This document shows, in pieces, positions 34,890 to 46,535 of a stretch of DNA of 60,000 nucleotides. Within the stretch, counting starts at the first letter, position 1. Each line of letters begins with the position of its first letter. The position numbers and the translations under genes were made by a program. The notes below the pieces were generated by a model. That model saw only the letters and a list, made by a program, of their open reading frames with translations, was not told the origin of the DNA and made no database searches. The DNA is from Hydractinia symbiolongicarpus (Eukaryota; Cnidaria; Hydrozoa; Anthoathecata; Hydractiniidae): NCBI RefSeq assembly GCF_029227915.1, contig NC_079885.1, forward strand, positions 11,151,001 to 11,211,000, in the 5' to 3' direction.

Positions 34890-35001
34890 CAACCTCGTCC
34901 CCAGGGCATCTTGTATCTTTTTTGACCCTGGGACGGCGAAACATGTTCGTATCGCCGTCCCAGGGTCAGAAAAGATACAAGATGCCCTGGGGACGAGGTT
35001 G
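34890..35001. mobile_element. Foldback MITE with 9-bp target-site duplication (array unit 1)
   Basis: Nearly perfect inverted arms from caacctcgtccccagggcat to the central tcgccgtcccagggtc, around a short aacatgttcgta centre. Direct flanks ttaggacgt at 34881-34889 and 35002-35010. A 9-bp duplication and long arms suggest a Mutator-like or foldback origin. 112 bp, non-coding. Confidence 0.88.
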
Positions 35002-35329
35002 TTAGGACGTCTTACTTATATAAATATTTTAATGTCATTTTAAATAATAATATGAATGTACAATAACATTTATTACCATAATACTCAACAACTAAGCGCT
35101 TGGTGATAAGGCCCAATGCCTTCTACTTGCTCCTGCCATTTTATTGTGAACAATTAGCGCACTTCTTATTATAGGCGAAATATATATATATATCATTTCC
35201 TTCTGGTTTGTTTAATCGTAAAATTGAATAGAAGGTGAATTCAAATAAAAACTTTAGGAGTAGGTAGAACAAAAATAAGGTTAGCCCAGTTAACTTAGCT
35301 TTCTTCGAGAACGTTAAAATCCAGTTTCT

Positions 35330-35760
35330 CTCATACGAAAGCTTTGACGCAAACAAGCATGCCAGAGCAAACCCCTAATTTAAATCCACCGATTTAACTT
35401 AAAATACTTTCTCAGAGCAAACCCAGAATTAAAATCAACCAATGAGCACAAAGCCATGTGGTCACATCTTACCCTCTTGAATAGCACGATAGTTTGTTAT
35501 ATTTGTTTAGGTGAGTGAAGCCATTTGCGCTCAAAACAAAGGATTCCGATAATGATCACGTAAGTTAAAAACAATAGAGTTCTTGCATTAACCATGTGTT
35601 TCTTGCTACTATTCTCTTGTAGTCTCGACTAGACCAAGCGAAAGAATTCGCCTAGAAGCAACCAATCAAAAAGCACAGGTCGGTATTCTGACTGCAGGAA
35701 ATTTGTTTGAGACCCAGCGTAATTTTCCCATCCTTAACTATTCCGATTTCCCGGTGGTAA
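35330..35760. repeat. Dispersed repeat (array unit 1; also at about 41100-41530 and 46865-47290)
   Basis: Related to 19390-19735 (shared atcaaccaatgagcacaaag and gagacccagcgtaatttt). It ends beside an inverted agacccagcgtaattttc / gaaaattatgctgggtct pair (near 35710 and 35762), which suggests a MITE end. Confidence 0.75.
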
Positions 35761-36524
35761 GAAAATTATGCTGGGTCTCCTAACTATAGATAAGGTCACA
35801 TAACAAGAAAAAGAAAATAAATAAAATAGTTTTGTAAAGTTTAGATTGGATACATTTTTTCTAACTTTTGTATATCTTTTCCCGGGGGTAAAAGTCCCTC
35901 ATGACACATCTTTATGCTTATTGCTTATTTGCACCTGGTCTACGTACAATTTATCTTGTTTGCTTACATTTAAAATTTGAAACGATCCTACTTTTTGCTA
36001 ACGTTGTATTAATTTTCGCGCAGATAAGCTACAAAAAATTATTCTTGCGCCATTTTGGTCTCCAGTTGAGTTTAAAAACAAAGTTTAATTCAAGGCGCTC
36101 TAGGGTCGAGAATGTTCCCGCGCAAAATAGGCCCTTTTCGCGCGGTAAGGTGAGCGAGAATTAATTCGCGAGAAAAAAAATTTGGGTTTTTCTCGTGAAT
36201 GATCTATAACAAGAAGCTCTGCGGCTTAAAGATTTCCGCCATTAGCAATAATCTGAAATTTGAAGAGGACTGAGTAATATGGGAGAACAAAATCATTGAA
36301 TTTTCTAAAATTTTAAAATTCAATTTTTGATTATTATTGTAACTGTAAGTCATAGCTAACTTAACTTGCATAAACTTCATTTCTCTATAAGAACAATTTT
36401 AAAAGAAAAATAATAAACCTGAAAATTGATGAACAATAAAAACAAAATGAAAACAACGGCAAAGCTGAAAATTTATCTATTTTCTCTTTTTCTCTGAAAA
36501 ACAACTTGGAAAATATCTTTAAAG

Positions 36525-36860
36525 GTAGCAGCAATTTTTTTTTTTACAAAATCGGTTACGAAAGGTTATTTTCAGACTACATATTCTTATCTTTTCTTTT
36601 ATAACACACTTGTCACGATTTTATAGATATAATACATTATCTTTCACCAAAAATATTCAGCCTCAACAATTCCTCTTTAAATTAAACTTCATGAATAATT
36701 AATTAGTTCTGCTGATTATAGCTTTAGTCTACGTGCTTGCAAAATTGTACAGAAGGAAATGAGGTGATTATTAAAGGGAGACGTTAATAACATCAAAGAT
36801 GGCGCATTAAAAGACGATCTTCATTATGCTACACTGCACGAGCTTTAACTTTTGATAGCA
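36525..36860. repeat. Dispersed repeat (array unit 1; also in units 2 and 3)
   Basis: Related to 14090-14400 in the INO80B intron. Copies lie near 42295 and 48060 in the other units. Non-coding. Confidence 0.75.
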
Positions 36861-37509
36861 TGTAAACTTCAAAACAAAGTATTGTTCATTGGATAAAAAA
36901 CAATTTGTTGCACTGTTAGGATTCTTATTGGCTTAAAACTCATTTTAGCCTCGTTCTCAGAAAAAATTTGTCAAAACAAGGATTTAGGCTTCAGCCTGGA
37001 TAAGTTTCGGGCGTCCAGCCTAGCTACTCTGTCTCTATCTATCTATCTCCTCAGGCGATTTTAAAGATTCCGCCTTCGCTGGCGGAAATCAGTAATACAC
37101 CAGTTCCGTGTGTCTGTAACAGGCAAAGTAGATGTGTTGTTTTTTCTAAAGAAACGACCGCGGTAACATGTCCCTTTTGCTAAGTTTTTATTTTTATTCT
37201 GTCTTTTGTGTGCTTTTTTAAATTGATTTAAAATTTTTGTTTTTAAAAAGTCATGGTTAATTTATTTTATTGTTCTAATAAAAACCTTTTTTTAATGATG
37301 TTAACTTTATTACAAAAATTACCCAAAAGTCACGGGTAATTAATTCTTATTATTCCCTTAAGCACGTGTCTATTGTCTACTGTTATATGAAAAACATTGG
37401 TTTTATTTATTCCCGCTTGAATGGAATTAACAACAAAATGTTTTGGCGAATAGAACAATGAATTTTATGGTTAATTTCCCTCACTATTTCGCTGTTATTT
37501 TATGCGGTA

Positions 37510-37865
37510 TCTATAGTGGATTTTCCACGGGACTAAAACTAGTATATAATAAAAAGTGAAATTGGTGACTCCCAAAGTGTGAAAGACGAATGATTCGATT
37601 CTTACACGTCAGAAGAAAATGTATTTTGCAATCATGACATCAACATTGTTTATATATAACATTGTACCCTTTATCTATATTAAAATACCCGCATGTGTCT
37701 GTTCGTCTGTCTGTCACGCAAAATGGTAGTTTAGCTGCGTAAGTAGTGAGACGCACGCAATGCGGTATAAAAAGGTCGGGCGTACCAGTGGATTTTTCCA
37801 CACACGCGATTCGGTAAAAAAAAGGACGGGCGAACCCGTGGATTTTTCCACGGGCTTACGACTAG
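37510..37865. mobile_element. Short Helitron-like non-autonomous element (array unit 1)
   Basis: Starts TCTATAGTGG directly after A and ends with hairpin cccgtggatttttccacggg, then cttacga, then CTAG directly before T. A 5' TC, a 3' CTRR about 7-12 bases after a hairpin, and A|T insertion are the Helitron signature. The 5' end carries a related ggattttccacggg motif. 356 bp, non-coding. Assigned by termini only. Confidence 0.65.
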
Positions 37866-39117
37866 TGTACTTCAAATATTTTATTTCTTTTTATCTAACC
37901 GAGTTTCAGATTCACAAAAATTAATCCTTTCTTGGGGGTGGCGAAAATTATTAAAACCATAACCAGCTGACAATTTTAACCAATATGGTAAGAAACTTAT
38001 ATCGAAAAAACTCATTTGTGCTTGATATTCAAAAGTGAGGAGATAAAACAAAAAAATAAAATTAATGCCCCAGAGCTTTTTGGCAAAAACCTTGTTTATC
38101 TCAAAGAGATCTGGGGACCCGTACTGCAGACATTCTGGAACAGGGAAGTGCAGATAGCCGTCAGCGTTTTTTCTTTCTTGTGTGAAGCTTTAAATAGCAA
38201 TCTTATTAAAACATAGTCCTGAAAACATTATTCTTCCAACCTCTTTCCCAAGGCTTTTTTTCTTTCTGGCAAGGTTGGATATTGTACCAGATCATTTCGT
38301 TATGCACACGCAGTCTCGTTTTAAACAGCGATACAAGTTGTTGAGACTCAGTAATGCTTGAAATCATTATCCGCCAGAGACATGGAATATTTCGCACTTA
38401 ATCTTTTCGCATGTGCCAATTTGGAAGAAAAAAAAAAGTAATGTGCCTAATTGCTTTCAAAAAGACTACTCCATCTTGTTTTTCGAAAACACAAACTTCT
38501 TTTGCACACGTCGTAGGACAATGTTCTAGGACTTTTATTTCCTATTTTATATTTTAACAAAGAAGTTGAAATACTCACAATATCAAAAAGCCCTTTGAGA
38601 AAGCTACCTCATACCCAAGCGTTTTTGTATTTCATCAGCGCTGCGCTTATTGACAGTTCTGTCGAAAAAATGACCCTGAAGGAGGGGTACCCTGTTTAGC
38701 TCAGACCCTGTTCTTTCATTCTTTTGAAGAAGGCGAGATTGTGTAAGAGCATTTGAGTTAGAAAGGCCGTGCAAAAAATACAAAAAACAACAGTAATCGA
38801 TCTAATTAGCTTTATCATGAATACAAGCATGTACAAAAAAAATATGATGAGAAAGTATCCTATCTCAAACCTTACTACTAAGTATTTAACGGGGGAGAGC
38901 ACGTTTCCGATATACTGTGCTATAAATTTACTTCAGAGGCCGTTTTACTCAAACCGTGGGCGAAATTAAATTCAACCCAGTCAAGCATTTTTTACTTCAC
39001 TGCGTTCCCATGTAAACGACCTCTCCGAAAGACACCGGTCAAAACTTAAGTAATATTCTCTCACCTGTAAAAGAAAATGATTTAAAACTTCATGTTTTTA
39101 AGTTGTTAAAGACTTAA

Positions 39118-39813
39118 CCCTATTCGGTCCGGGGTTTTTCGAACATACTATGACCGGGGGGGGGGGGGGGGGGGGGGGGGCTCAATAACTTTTCATAGGA
39201 TTGTTCAAACTCAATCAAACTTGGCACACTTATAGTACGTCATAAAAGGAACAAAATGGCGGCAATAAATTTTTGCTTGCGTCAGCACATTTTCTGTGAC
39301 GTCATCAGAAGCTTGAAAATTGTTAAGAATGCCACTTTCTGCTTAAAATATAATTACTTTTGTTCTAGAGCGAATTTTTATATTCTGTTTAAAGTTTCTA
39401 AAAGCTAAATAAATTTTTTTTAACATATCTTCCGGTTTTTACATGGATCAAATAAAAAATTGCCAAAAATTGCCCGAAAATCCGTTTTTTTCCAATTTTC
39501 GGGTAAAATCCGACAAAATCGGGAAATCGGATTAGTCACGTGTCAAAATTATTCAGAAATGATTCTTCTTAATGAAACAAAGTTGTGTTGAAAGTTTCAA
39601 GTTCTAAGGATAATCCTAACAGGTGTTATTATATTTTCCCCATTATAAGGATTTCATAGAGATTTTAGGGGTAGTTTCGAGTAATGGCCAAGATCTAAGC
39701 CTCTGAAAGGTATGGGACCTAAAAATTTAGCATGCAGGTGTCTAATAGATAAATATTGAAACTCAGTAAGTATCATAGCCATATAAGAAAGCAATCAGGA
39801 GTATATAATAGGG
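39118..39813. mobile_element. TTAA MITE with deleted right end (array unit 2)
   Basis: Left TTAA and terminal repeat intact; the right side jumps from caatcaggagt through atata to atagggttaa, losing the GC hairpin and half the terminal repeat. G-run of 25. Confidence 0.88.
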
Positions 39814-40289
39814 TTAAAGTTTCATCAACAAGACGAGGTAAAATTTATTTATTGATTGATTGATTGATTGCATAGTTTTTAGTAAAGGGAGGGTTTTTTA
39901 GGTCTTATTTTTAGTAAAATAAAGTAATTTTATTAAACTTATGGTTTTTATGAAGGAACAAATGTTATGAGTATTTAACTATTTATATAGCTTTGGTGGA
40001 TATAGTAGGCACGATGTCACGATGTCAAGATATTTTGCCTGAAATTTTATTTTAAATAAAAAATATAATTCAATCAATTCGAATACTGATATAATAATAA
40101 AAATTTAGTTGTTTTCTTTCTTCTGCACAAATAGTAAAATTTCAAGTCGTTCTAGTTTAGAGAATTGACCATTGGAAAATCCCCTCTCCCCATTTTCAAC
40201 CTCGTTCCCAGGCTTAGTGGTCACAAGACACTAGGGAGGAGCTTGTTCTTTTCTGTAAAATACAATAAAATAACTCCAAAAATACTAAC

Positions 40290-40347
40290 CTATCAGTGCC
40301 ACCAAAACAAACAATGAGTATGCAGTATTTAAAATGTTCAAATTCAT
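40290..40347 (-). pseudogene. Second copy of the signal-peptide exon 1
   Basis: Identical 58-nt exon (MNLNILNTAYSLFVLVALI plus one base) with donor gttagt, in array unit 2. It has no following exon of its own before unit 1, so it could only be used as an alternative distant first exon of the 30-33 kb gene. Confidence 0.85.
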
Positions 40348-40660
40348 CTTGAAACACTTAATGCGAAATTTGTGTCCTTTCCACCTGTTCTCTTGTGCGA
40401 TTTGAAATATTATGCTCTCCAATTTTCGTTGCAAAAACTGACGTTAATAAATTCTTCTGTTTGTACCTTTCAGTTTTACAAAGGTGTTAACAACACGAAC
40501 TTTCAATTCACTAATTGAATAATTTTAGCAAATATGTCCAAAATCACTTTCTTTTTCTTTATTTCTTTCTTTAATAAAACATGCCATTGTATTATCGCGT
40601 ATTTATAGTTGCTTTATTTTTATTCACTATCATTTTCACTTGTACTATTACTTAGGACGT

Positions 40661-40772
40661 CAACCTCGTCCCCAGGGCATCTTGTATCTTTTTTGACCCT
40701 GGGACGGCGAAACATGTTCGTATCGCCGTCCCAGGGTCAGAAAAGATACAAGATGCCCTGGGGACGAGGTTG
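40661..40772. mobile_element. Foldback MITE (array unit 2)
   Basis: Same 112-bp element and flanks as in unit 1. Confidence 0.88.
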
Positions 40773-43280
40773 TTAGGACGTCTTACTTATATAAATATTT
40801 TAATGTCATTTTAAATAATAATATGAATGTACAATAACATTTATTACCATAATACTCAACAACTAAGCGCTTGGTGATAAGGCCCAATGCCTTCTACTTG
40901 CTCCTGCCATTTTATTGTGAACAATTAGCGCACTTCTTATTATAGGCGAAATATATATATATATCATTTCCTTCTGGTTTGTTTAATCGTAAAATTGAAT
41001 AGAAGGTGAATTCAAATAAAAACTTTAGGAGTAGGTAGAACAAAAATAAGGTTAGCCCAGTTAACTTAGCTTTCTTCGAGAACGTTAAAATCCAGTTTCT
41101 CTCATACGAAAGCTTTGACGCAAACAAGCATGCCAGAGCAAACCCCTAATTTAAATCCACCGATTTAACTTAAAATACTTTCTCAGAGCAAACCCAGAAT
41201 TAAAATCAACCAATGAGCACAAAGCCATGTGGTCACATCTTACCCTCTTGAATAGCACGATAGTTTGTTATATTTGTTTAGGTGAGTGAAGCCATTTGCG
41301 CTCAAAACAAAGGATTCCGATAATGATCACGTAAGTTAAAAACAATAGAGTTCTTGCATTAACCATGTGTTTCTTGCTACTATTCTCTTGTAGTCTCGAC
41401 TAGACCAAGCGAAAGAATTCGCCTAGAAGCAACCAATCAAAAAGCACAGGTCGGTATTCTGACTGCAGGAAATTTGTTTGAGACCCAGCGTAATTTTCCC
41501 ATCCTTAACTATTCCGATTTCCCGGTGGTAAGAAAATTATGCTGGGTCTCCTAACTATAGATAAGGTCACATAACAAGAAAAAGAAAATAAATAAAATAG
41601 TTTTGTAAAGTTTAGATTGGATACATTTTTTCTAACTTTTGTATATCTTTTCCCGGGGGTAAAAGTCCCTCATGACACATCTTTATGCTTATTGCTTATT
41701 TGCACCTGGTCTACGTACAATTTATCTTGTTTGCTTACATTTAAAATTTGAAACGATCCTACTTTTTGCTAACGTTGTATTAATTTTCGCGCAGATAAGC
41801 TACAAAAAATTATTCTTGCGCCATTTTGGTCTCCAGTTGAGTTTAAAAACAAAGTTTAATTCAAGGCGCTCTAGGGTCGAGAATGTTCCCGCGCAAAATA
41901 GGCCCTTTTCGCGCGGTAAGGTGAGCGAGAATTAATTCGCGAGAAAAAAAATTTGGGTTTTTCTCGTGAATGATCTATAACAAGAAGCTCTGCGGCTTAA
42001 AGATTTCCGCCATTAGCAATAATCTGAAATTTGAAGAGGACTGAGTAATATGGGAGAACAAAATCATTGAATTTTCTAAAATTTTAAAATTCAATTTTTG
42101 ATTATTATTGTAACTGTAAGTCATAGCTAACTTAACTTGCATAAACTTCATTTCTCTATAAGAACAATTTTAAAAGAAAAATAATAAACCTGAAAATTGA
42201 TGAACAATAAAAACAAAATGAAAACAACGGCAAAGCTGAAAATTTATCTATTTTCTCTTTTTCTCTGAAAAACAACTTGGAAAATATCTTTAAAGGTAGC
42301 AGCAATTTTTTTTTTTACAAAATCGGTTACGAAAGGTTATTTTCAGACTACATATTCTTATCTTTTCTTTTATAACACACTTGTCACGATTTTATAGATA
42401 TAATACATTATCTTTCACCAAAAATATTCAGCCTCAACAATTCCTCTTTAAATTAAACTTCATGAATAATTAATTAGTTCTGCTGATTATAGCTTTAGTC
42501 TACGTGCTTGCAAAATTGTACAGAAGGAAATGAGGTGATTATTAAAGGGAGACGTTAATAACATCAAAGATGGCGCATTAAAAGACGATCTTCATTATGC
42601 TACACTGCACGAGCTTTAACTTTTGATAGCATGTAAACTTCAAAACAAAGTATTGTTCATTGGATAAAAAACAATTTGTTGCACTGTTAGGATTTTTATT
42701 GGCTTAAAACTCATTTTAGCCTCGTTCTCAGAAAAAATTTGTCAAAACAAGGATTTAGGCTTCAGCCTGGATAAGTTTCGGGCGTCCAGCCTAGCTACTC
42801 TGTCTCTATCTATCTATCTCCTCAGGCGATTTTAAAGATTCCGCCTTCGCTGGCGGAAATCAGTAATACACCAGTTCCGTGTGTCTGTAACAGGCAAAGT
42901 AGATGTGTTGTTTTTTCTAAAGAAACGACCGCGGTAACATGTCCCTTTTGCTAAGTTTTTATTTTTATTCTGTCTTTTGTGTGCTTTTTTAAATTGATTT
43001 AAAATTTTTGTTTTTAAAAAGTCATGGTTAATTTATTTTATTGTTCTAATAAAAACCTTTTTTTAATGATGTTAACTTTATTACAAAAATTACCCAAAAG
43101 TCACGGGTAATTAATTCTTATTATTCCCTTAAGCACGTGTCTATTGTCTACTGTTATATGAAAAACATTGGTTTTATTTATTCCCGCTTGAATGGAATTA
43201 ACAACAAAATGTTTTGGCGAATAGAACAATGAATTTTATGGTTAATTTCCCTCACTATTTCGCTGTTATTTTATGCGGTA

Positions 43281-43630
43281 TCTATAGTGGATTTTCCACG
43301 GGACTAAAACTAGTATATAATAAAAAGTGGTGACTCCCAAAGTGTGAAAGACGAATGATTCGATTCTTACACGTCAGAAGAAAATGTATTTTGCAATCAT
43401 GACATCAACATTGTTTATATATAACATTGTACCCTTTATCTATATTAAAATACCCGCATGTGTCTGTTCGTCTGTCTGTCACGCAAAATGGTAGTTTAGC
43501 TGCGTAAGTAGTGAGACGCACGCAATGCGGTATAAAAAGGTCGGGCGTACCAGTGGATTTTTCCACACACGCGATTCGGTAAAAAAAAGGACGGGCGAAC
43601 CCGTGGATTTTTCCACGGGCTTACGACTAG
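43281..43630. mobile_element. Helitron-like element (array unit 2)
   Basis: As in unit 1 but with a 5-bp internal deletion near the 5' end. Confidence 0.65.
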
Positions 43631-44882
43631 TGTACTTCAAATATTTTATTTCTTTTTATCTAACCGAGTTTCAGATTCACAAAAATTAATCCTTTCTTGG
43701 GGGTGGCGAAAATTATTAAAACCATAACCAGCTGACAATTTTAACCAATATGGTAAGAAACTTATATCGAAAAAACTCATTTGTGCTTGATATTCAAAAG
43801 TGAGGAGATAAAACAAAAAAATAAAATTAATGCCCCAGAGCTTTTTGGCAAAAACCTTGTTTATCTCAAAGAGATCTGGGGACCCGTACTGCAGACATTC
43901 TGGAACAGGGAAGTGCAGATAGCCGTCAGCGTTTTTTCTTTCTTGTGTGAAGCTTTAAATAGCAATCTTATTAAAACATAGTCCTGAAAACATTATTCTT
44001 CCAACCTCTTTCCCAAGGCTTTTTTTCTTTCTGGCAAGGTTGGATATTGTACCAGATCATTTCGTTATGCACACGCAGTCTCGTTTTAAACAGCGATACA
44101 AGTTGTTGAGACTCAGTAATGCTTGAAATCATTATCCGCCAGAGACATGGAATATTTCGCACTTAATCTTTTCGCATGTGCCAATTTGGAAGAAAAAAAA
44201 AAGTAATGTGCCTAATTGCTTTCAAAAAGACTACTCCATCTTGTTTTTCGAAAACACAAACTTCTTTTGCACACGTCGTAGGACAATGTTCTAGGACTTT
44301 TATTTCCTATTTTATATTTTAACAAAGAAGTTGAAATACTCACAATATCAAAAAGCCCTTTGAGAAAGCTACCTCATACCCAAGCGTTTTTGTATTTCAT
44401 CAGCGCTGCGCTTATTGACAGTTCTGTCGAAAAAATGACCCTGAAGGAGGGGTACCCTGTTTAGCTCAGACCCTGTTCTTTCATTCTTTTGAAGAAGGCG
44501 AGATTGTGTAAGAGCATTTGAGTTAGAAAGGCCGTGCAAAAAATACAAAAAACAACAGTAATCGATCTAATTAGCTTTATCATGAATACAAGCATGTACA
44601 AAAAAAATATGATGAGAAAGTATCCTATCTCAAACCTTACTACTAAGTATTTAACGGGGGAGAGCACGTTTCCGATATACTGTGCTATAAATTTACTTCA
44701 GAGGCCGTTTTACTCAAACCGTGGGCGAAATTAAATTCAACCCAGTCAAGCATTTTTTACTTCACTGCGTTCCCATGTAAACGACCTCTCCGAAAGACAC
44801 CGGTCAAAACTTAAGTAATATTCTCTCACCTGTAAAAGAAAATGATTTAAAACTTCATGTTTTTAAGTTGTTAAAGACTTAA

Positions 44883-45576
44883 CCCTATTCGGTCCGGGGT
44901 TTTTCGAACATACTATGACCGGGGGGGGGGGGGGGGGGGGGGGCTCAATAACTTTTCATAGGATTGTTCAAACTCAATCAAACTTGGCACACTTATAGTA
45001 CGTCATAAAAGGAACAAAATGGCGGCAATAAATTTTTGCTTGCGTCAGCACATTTTCTGTGACGTCATCAGAAGCTTGAAAATTGTTAAGAATGCCACTT
45101 TCTGCTTAAAATATAATTACTTTTGTTCTAGAGCGAATTTTTATATTCTGTTTAAAGTTTCTAAAAGCTAAATAAATTTTTTTTAACATATCTTCCGGTT
45201 TTTACATGGATCAAATAAAAAATTGCCAAAAATTGCCCGAAAATCCGTTTTTTTCCAATTTTCGGGTAAAATCCGACAAAATCGGGAAATCGGATTAGTC
45301 ACGTGTCAAAATTATTCAGAAATGATTCTTCTTAATGAAACAAAGTTGTGTTGAAAGTTTCAAGTTCTAAGGATAATCCTAACAGGTGTTATTATATTTT
45401 CCCCATTATAAGGATTTCATAGAGATTTTAGGGGTAGTTTCGAGTAATGGCCAAGATCTAAGCCTCTGAAAGGTATGGGACCTAAAAATTTAGCATGCAG
45501 GTGTCTAATAGATAAATATTGAAACTCAGTAAGTATCATAGCCATATAAGAAAGCAATCAGGAGTATATAATAGGG
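44883..45576. mobile_element. TTAA MITE with deleted right end (array unit 3)
   Basis: Same right-end deletion as in unit 2. G-run of 23. Confidence 0.88.
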
Positions 45577-46052
45577 TTAAAGTTTCATCAACAAGACGAG
45601 GTAAAATTTATTTATTGATTGATTGATTGATTGCATAGTTTTTAGTAAAGGGAGGGTTTTTTAGGTCTTATTTTTAGTAAAATAAAGTAATTTTATTAAA
45701 CTTATGGTTTTTATGAAGGAACAAATGTTATGAGTATTTAACTATTTATATAGCTTTGGTGGATATAGTAGGCACGATGTCACGATGTCAAGATATTTTG
45801 CCTGAAATTTTATTTTAAATAAAAAATATAATTCAATCAATTCGAATACTGATATAATAATAAAAATTTAGTTGTTTTCTTTCTTCTGCACAAATAGTAA
45901 AATTTCAAGTCGTTCTAGTTTAGAGAATTGACCATTGGAAAATCCCCTCTCCCCATTTTCAACCTCGTTCCCAGGCTTAGTGGTCACAAGACACTAGGGA
46001 GGAGCTTGTTCTTTTCTGTAAAATACAATAAAATAACTCCAAAAATACTAAC

Positions 46053-46110
46053 CTATCAGTGCCACCAAAACAAACAATGAGTATGCAGTATTTAAAATGT
46101 TCAAATTCAT
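46053..46110 (-). pseudogene. Third copy of the signal-peptide exon 1
   Basis: Identical 58-nt exon and donor in array unit 3, about 13 kb upstream of exon 2. Confidence 0.85.
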
Positions 46111-46423
46111 CTTGAAACACTTAATGCGAAATTTGTGTCCTTTCCACCTGTTCTCTTGTGCGATTTGAAATATTATGCTCTCCAATTTTCGTTGCAAAAA
46201 CTGACGTTAATAAATTCTTCTGTTTGTACCTTTCAGTTTTACAAAGGTGTTAACAACACGAACTTTCAATTCACTAATTGAATAATTTTAGCAAATATGT
46301 CCAAAATCACTTTCTTTTTCTTTATTTCTTTCTTTAATAAAACATGCCATTGTATTATCGCGTATTTATAGTTGCTTTATTTTTATTCACTATCATTTTC
46401 ACTTGTACTATTACTTAGGACGT

Positions 46424-46535
46424 CAACCTCGTCCCCAGGGCATCTTGTATCTTTTTTGACCCTGGGACGGCGAAACATGTTCGTATCGCCGTCCCAGGGT
46501 CAGAAAAGATACAAGATGCCCTGGGGACGAGGTTG
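46424..46535. mobile_element. Foldback MITE (array unit 3)
   Basis: Same 112-bp element and flanks as in unit 1. Confidence 0.88.

Larger units (their letters stand above)
33232..39040. repeat. Tandem array unit 1 (5809 bp)
   Basis: First of three head-to-tail copies, beginning aaaacttaagtaatattctc. Contents in order: intron sequence of the receptor-like pseudogene with a complete MITE, an attg microsatellite (about 34078), the signal-peptide exon 1, its upstream region, a foldback MITE (34890), three dispersed repeats (35330-35760, 36525-36860, 36985-37100), a Helitron-like element (37510) and unique sequence to ggtc at 39040. It has no credible gene apart from exon 1; frames of 63-87 codons repeat in each copy but have no family resemblance. 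Confidence 0.95.
39041..44805. repeat. Tandem array unit 2 (5765 bp)
   Basis: Near-identical to unit 1. Differences noticed: G-run of 25 rather than 20; the right end of the TTAA MITE replaced by atata (shared with unit 3); cttggcac for cttgacac (shared with unit 3); a private 5-bp loss at the start of the Helitron-like element (aaaaagtggtgact); ggatttttatt for ggattcttatt (private). Confidence 0.95.
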
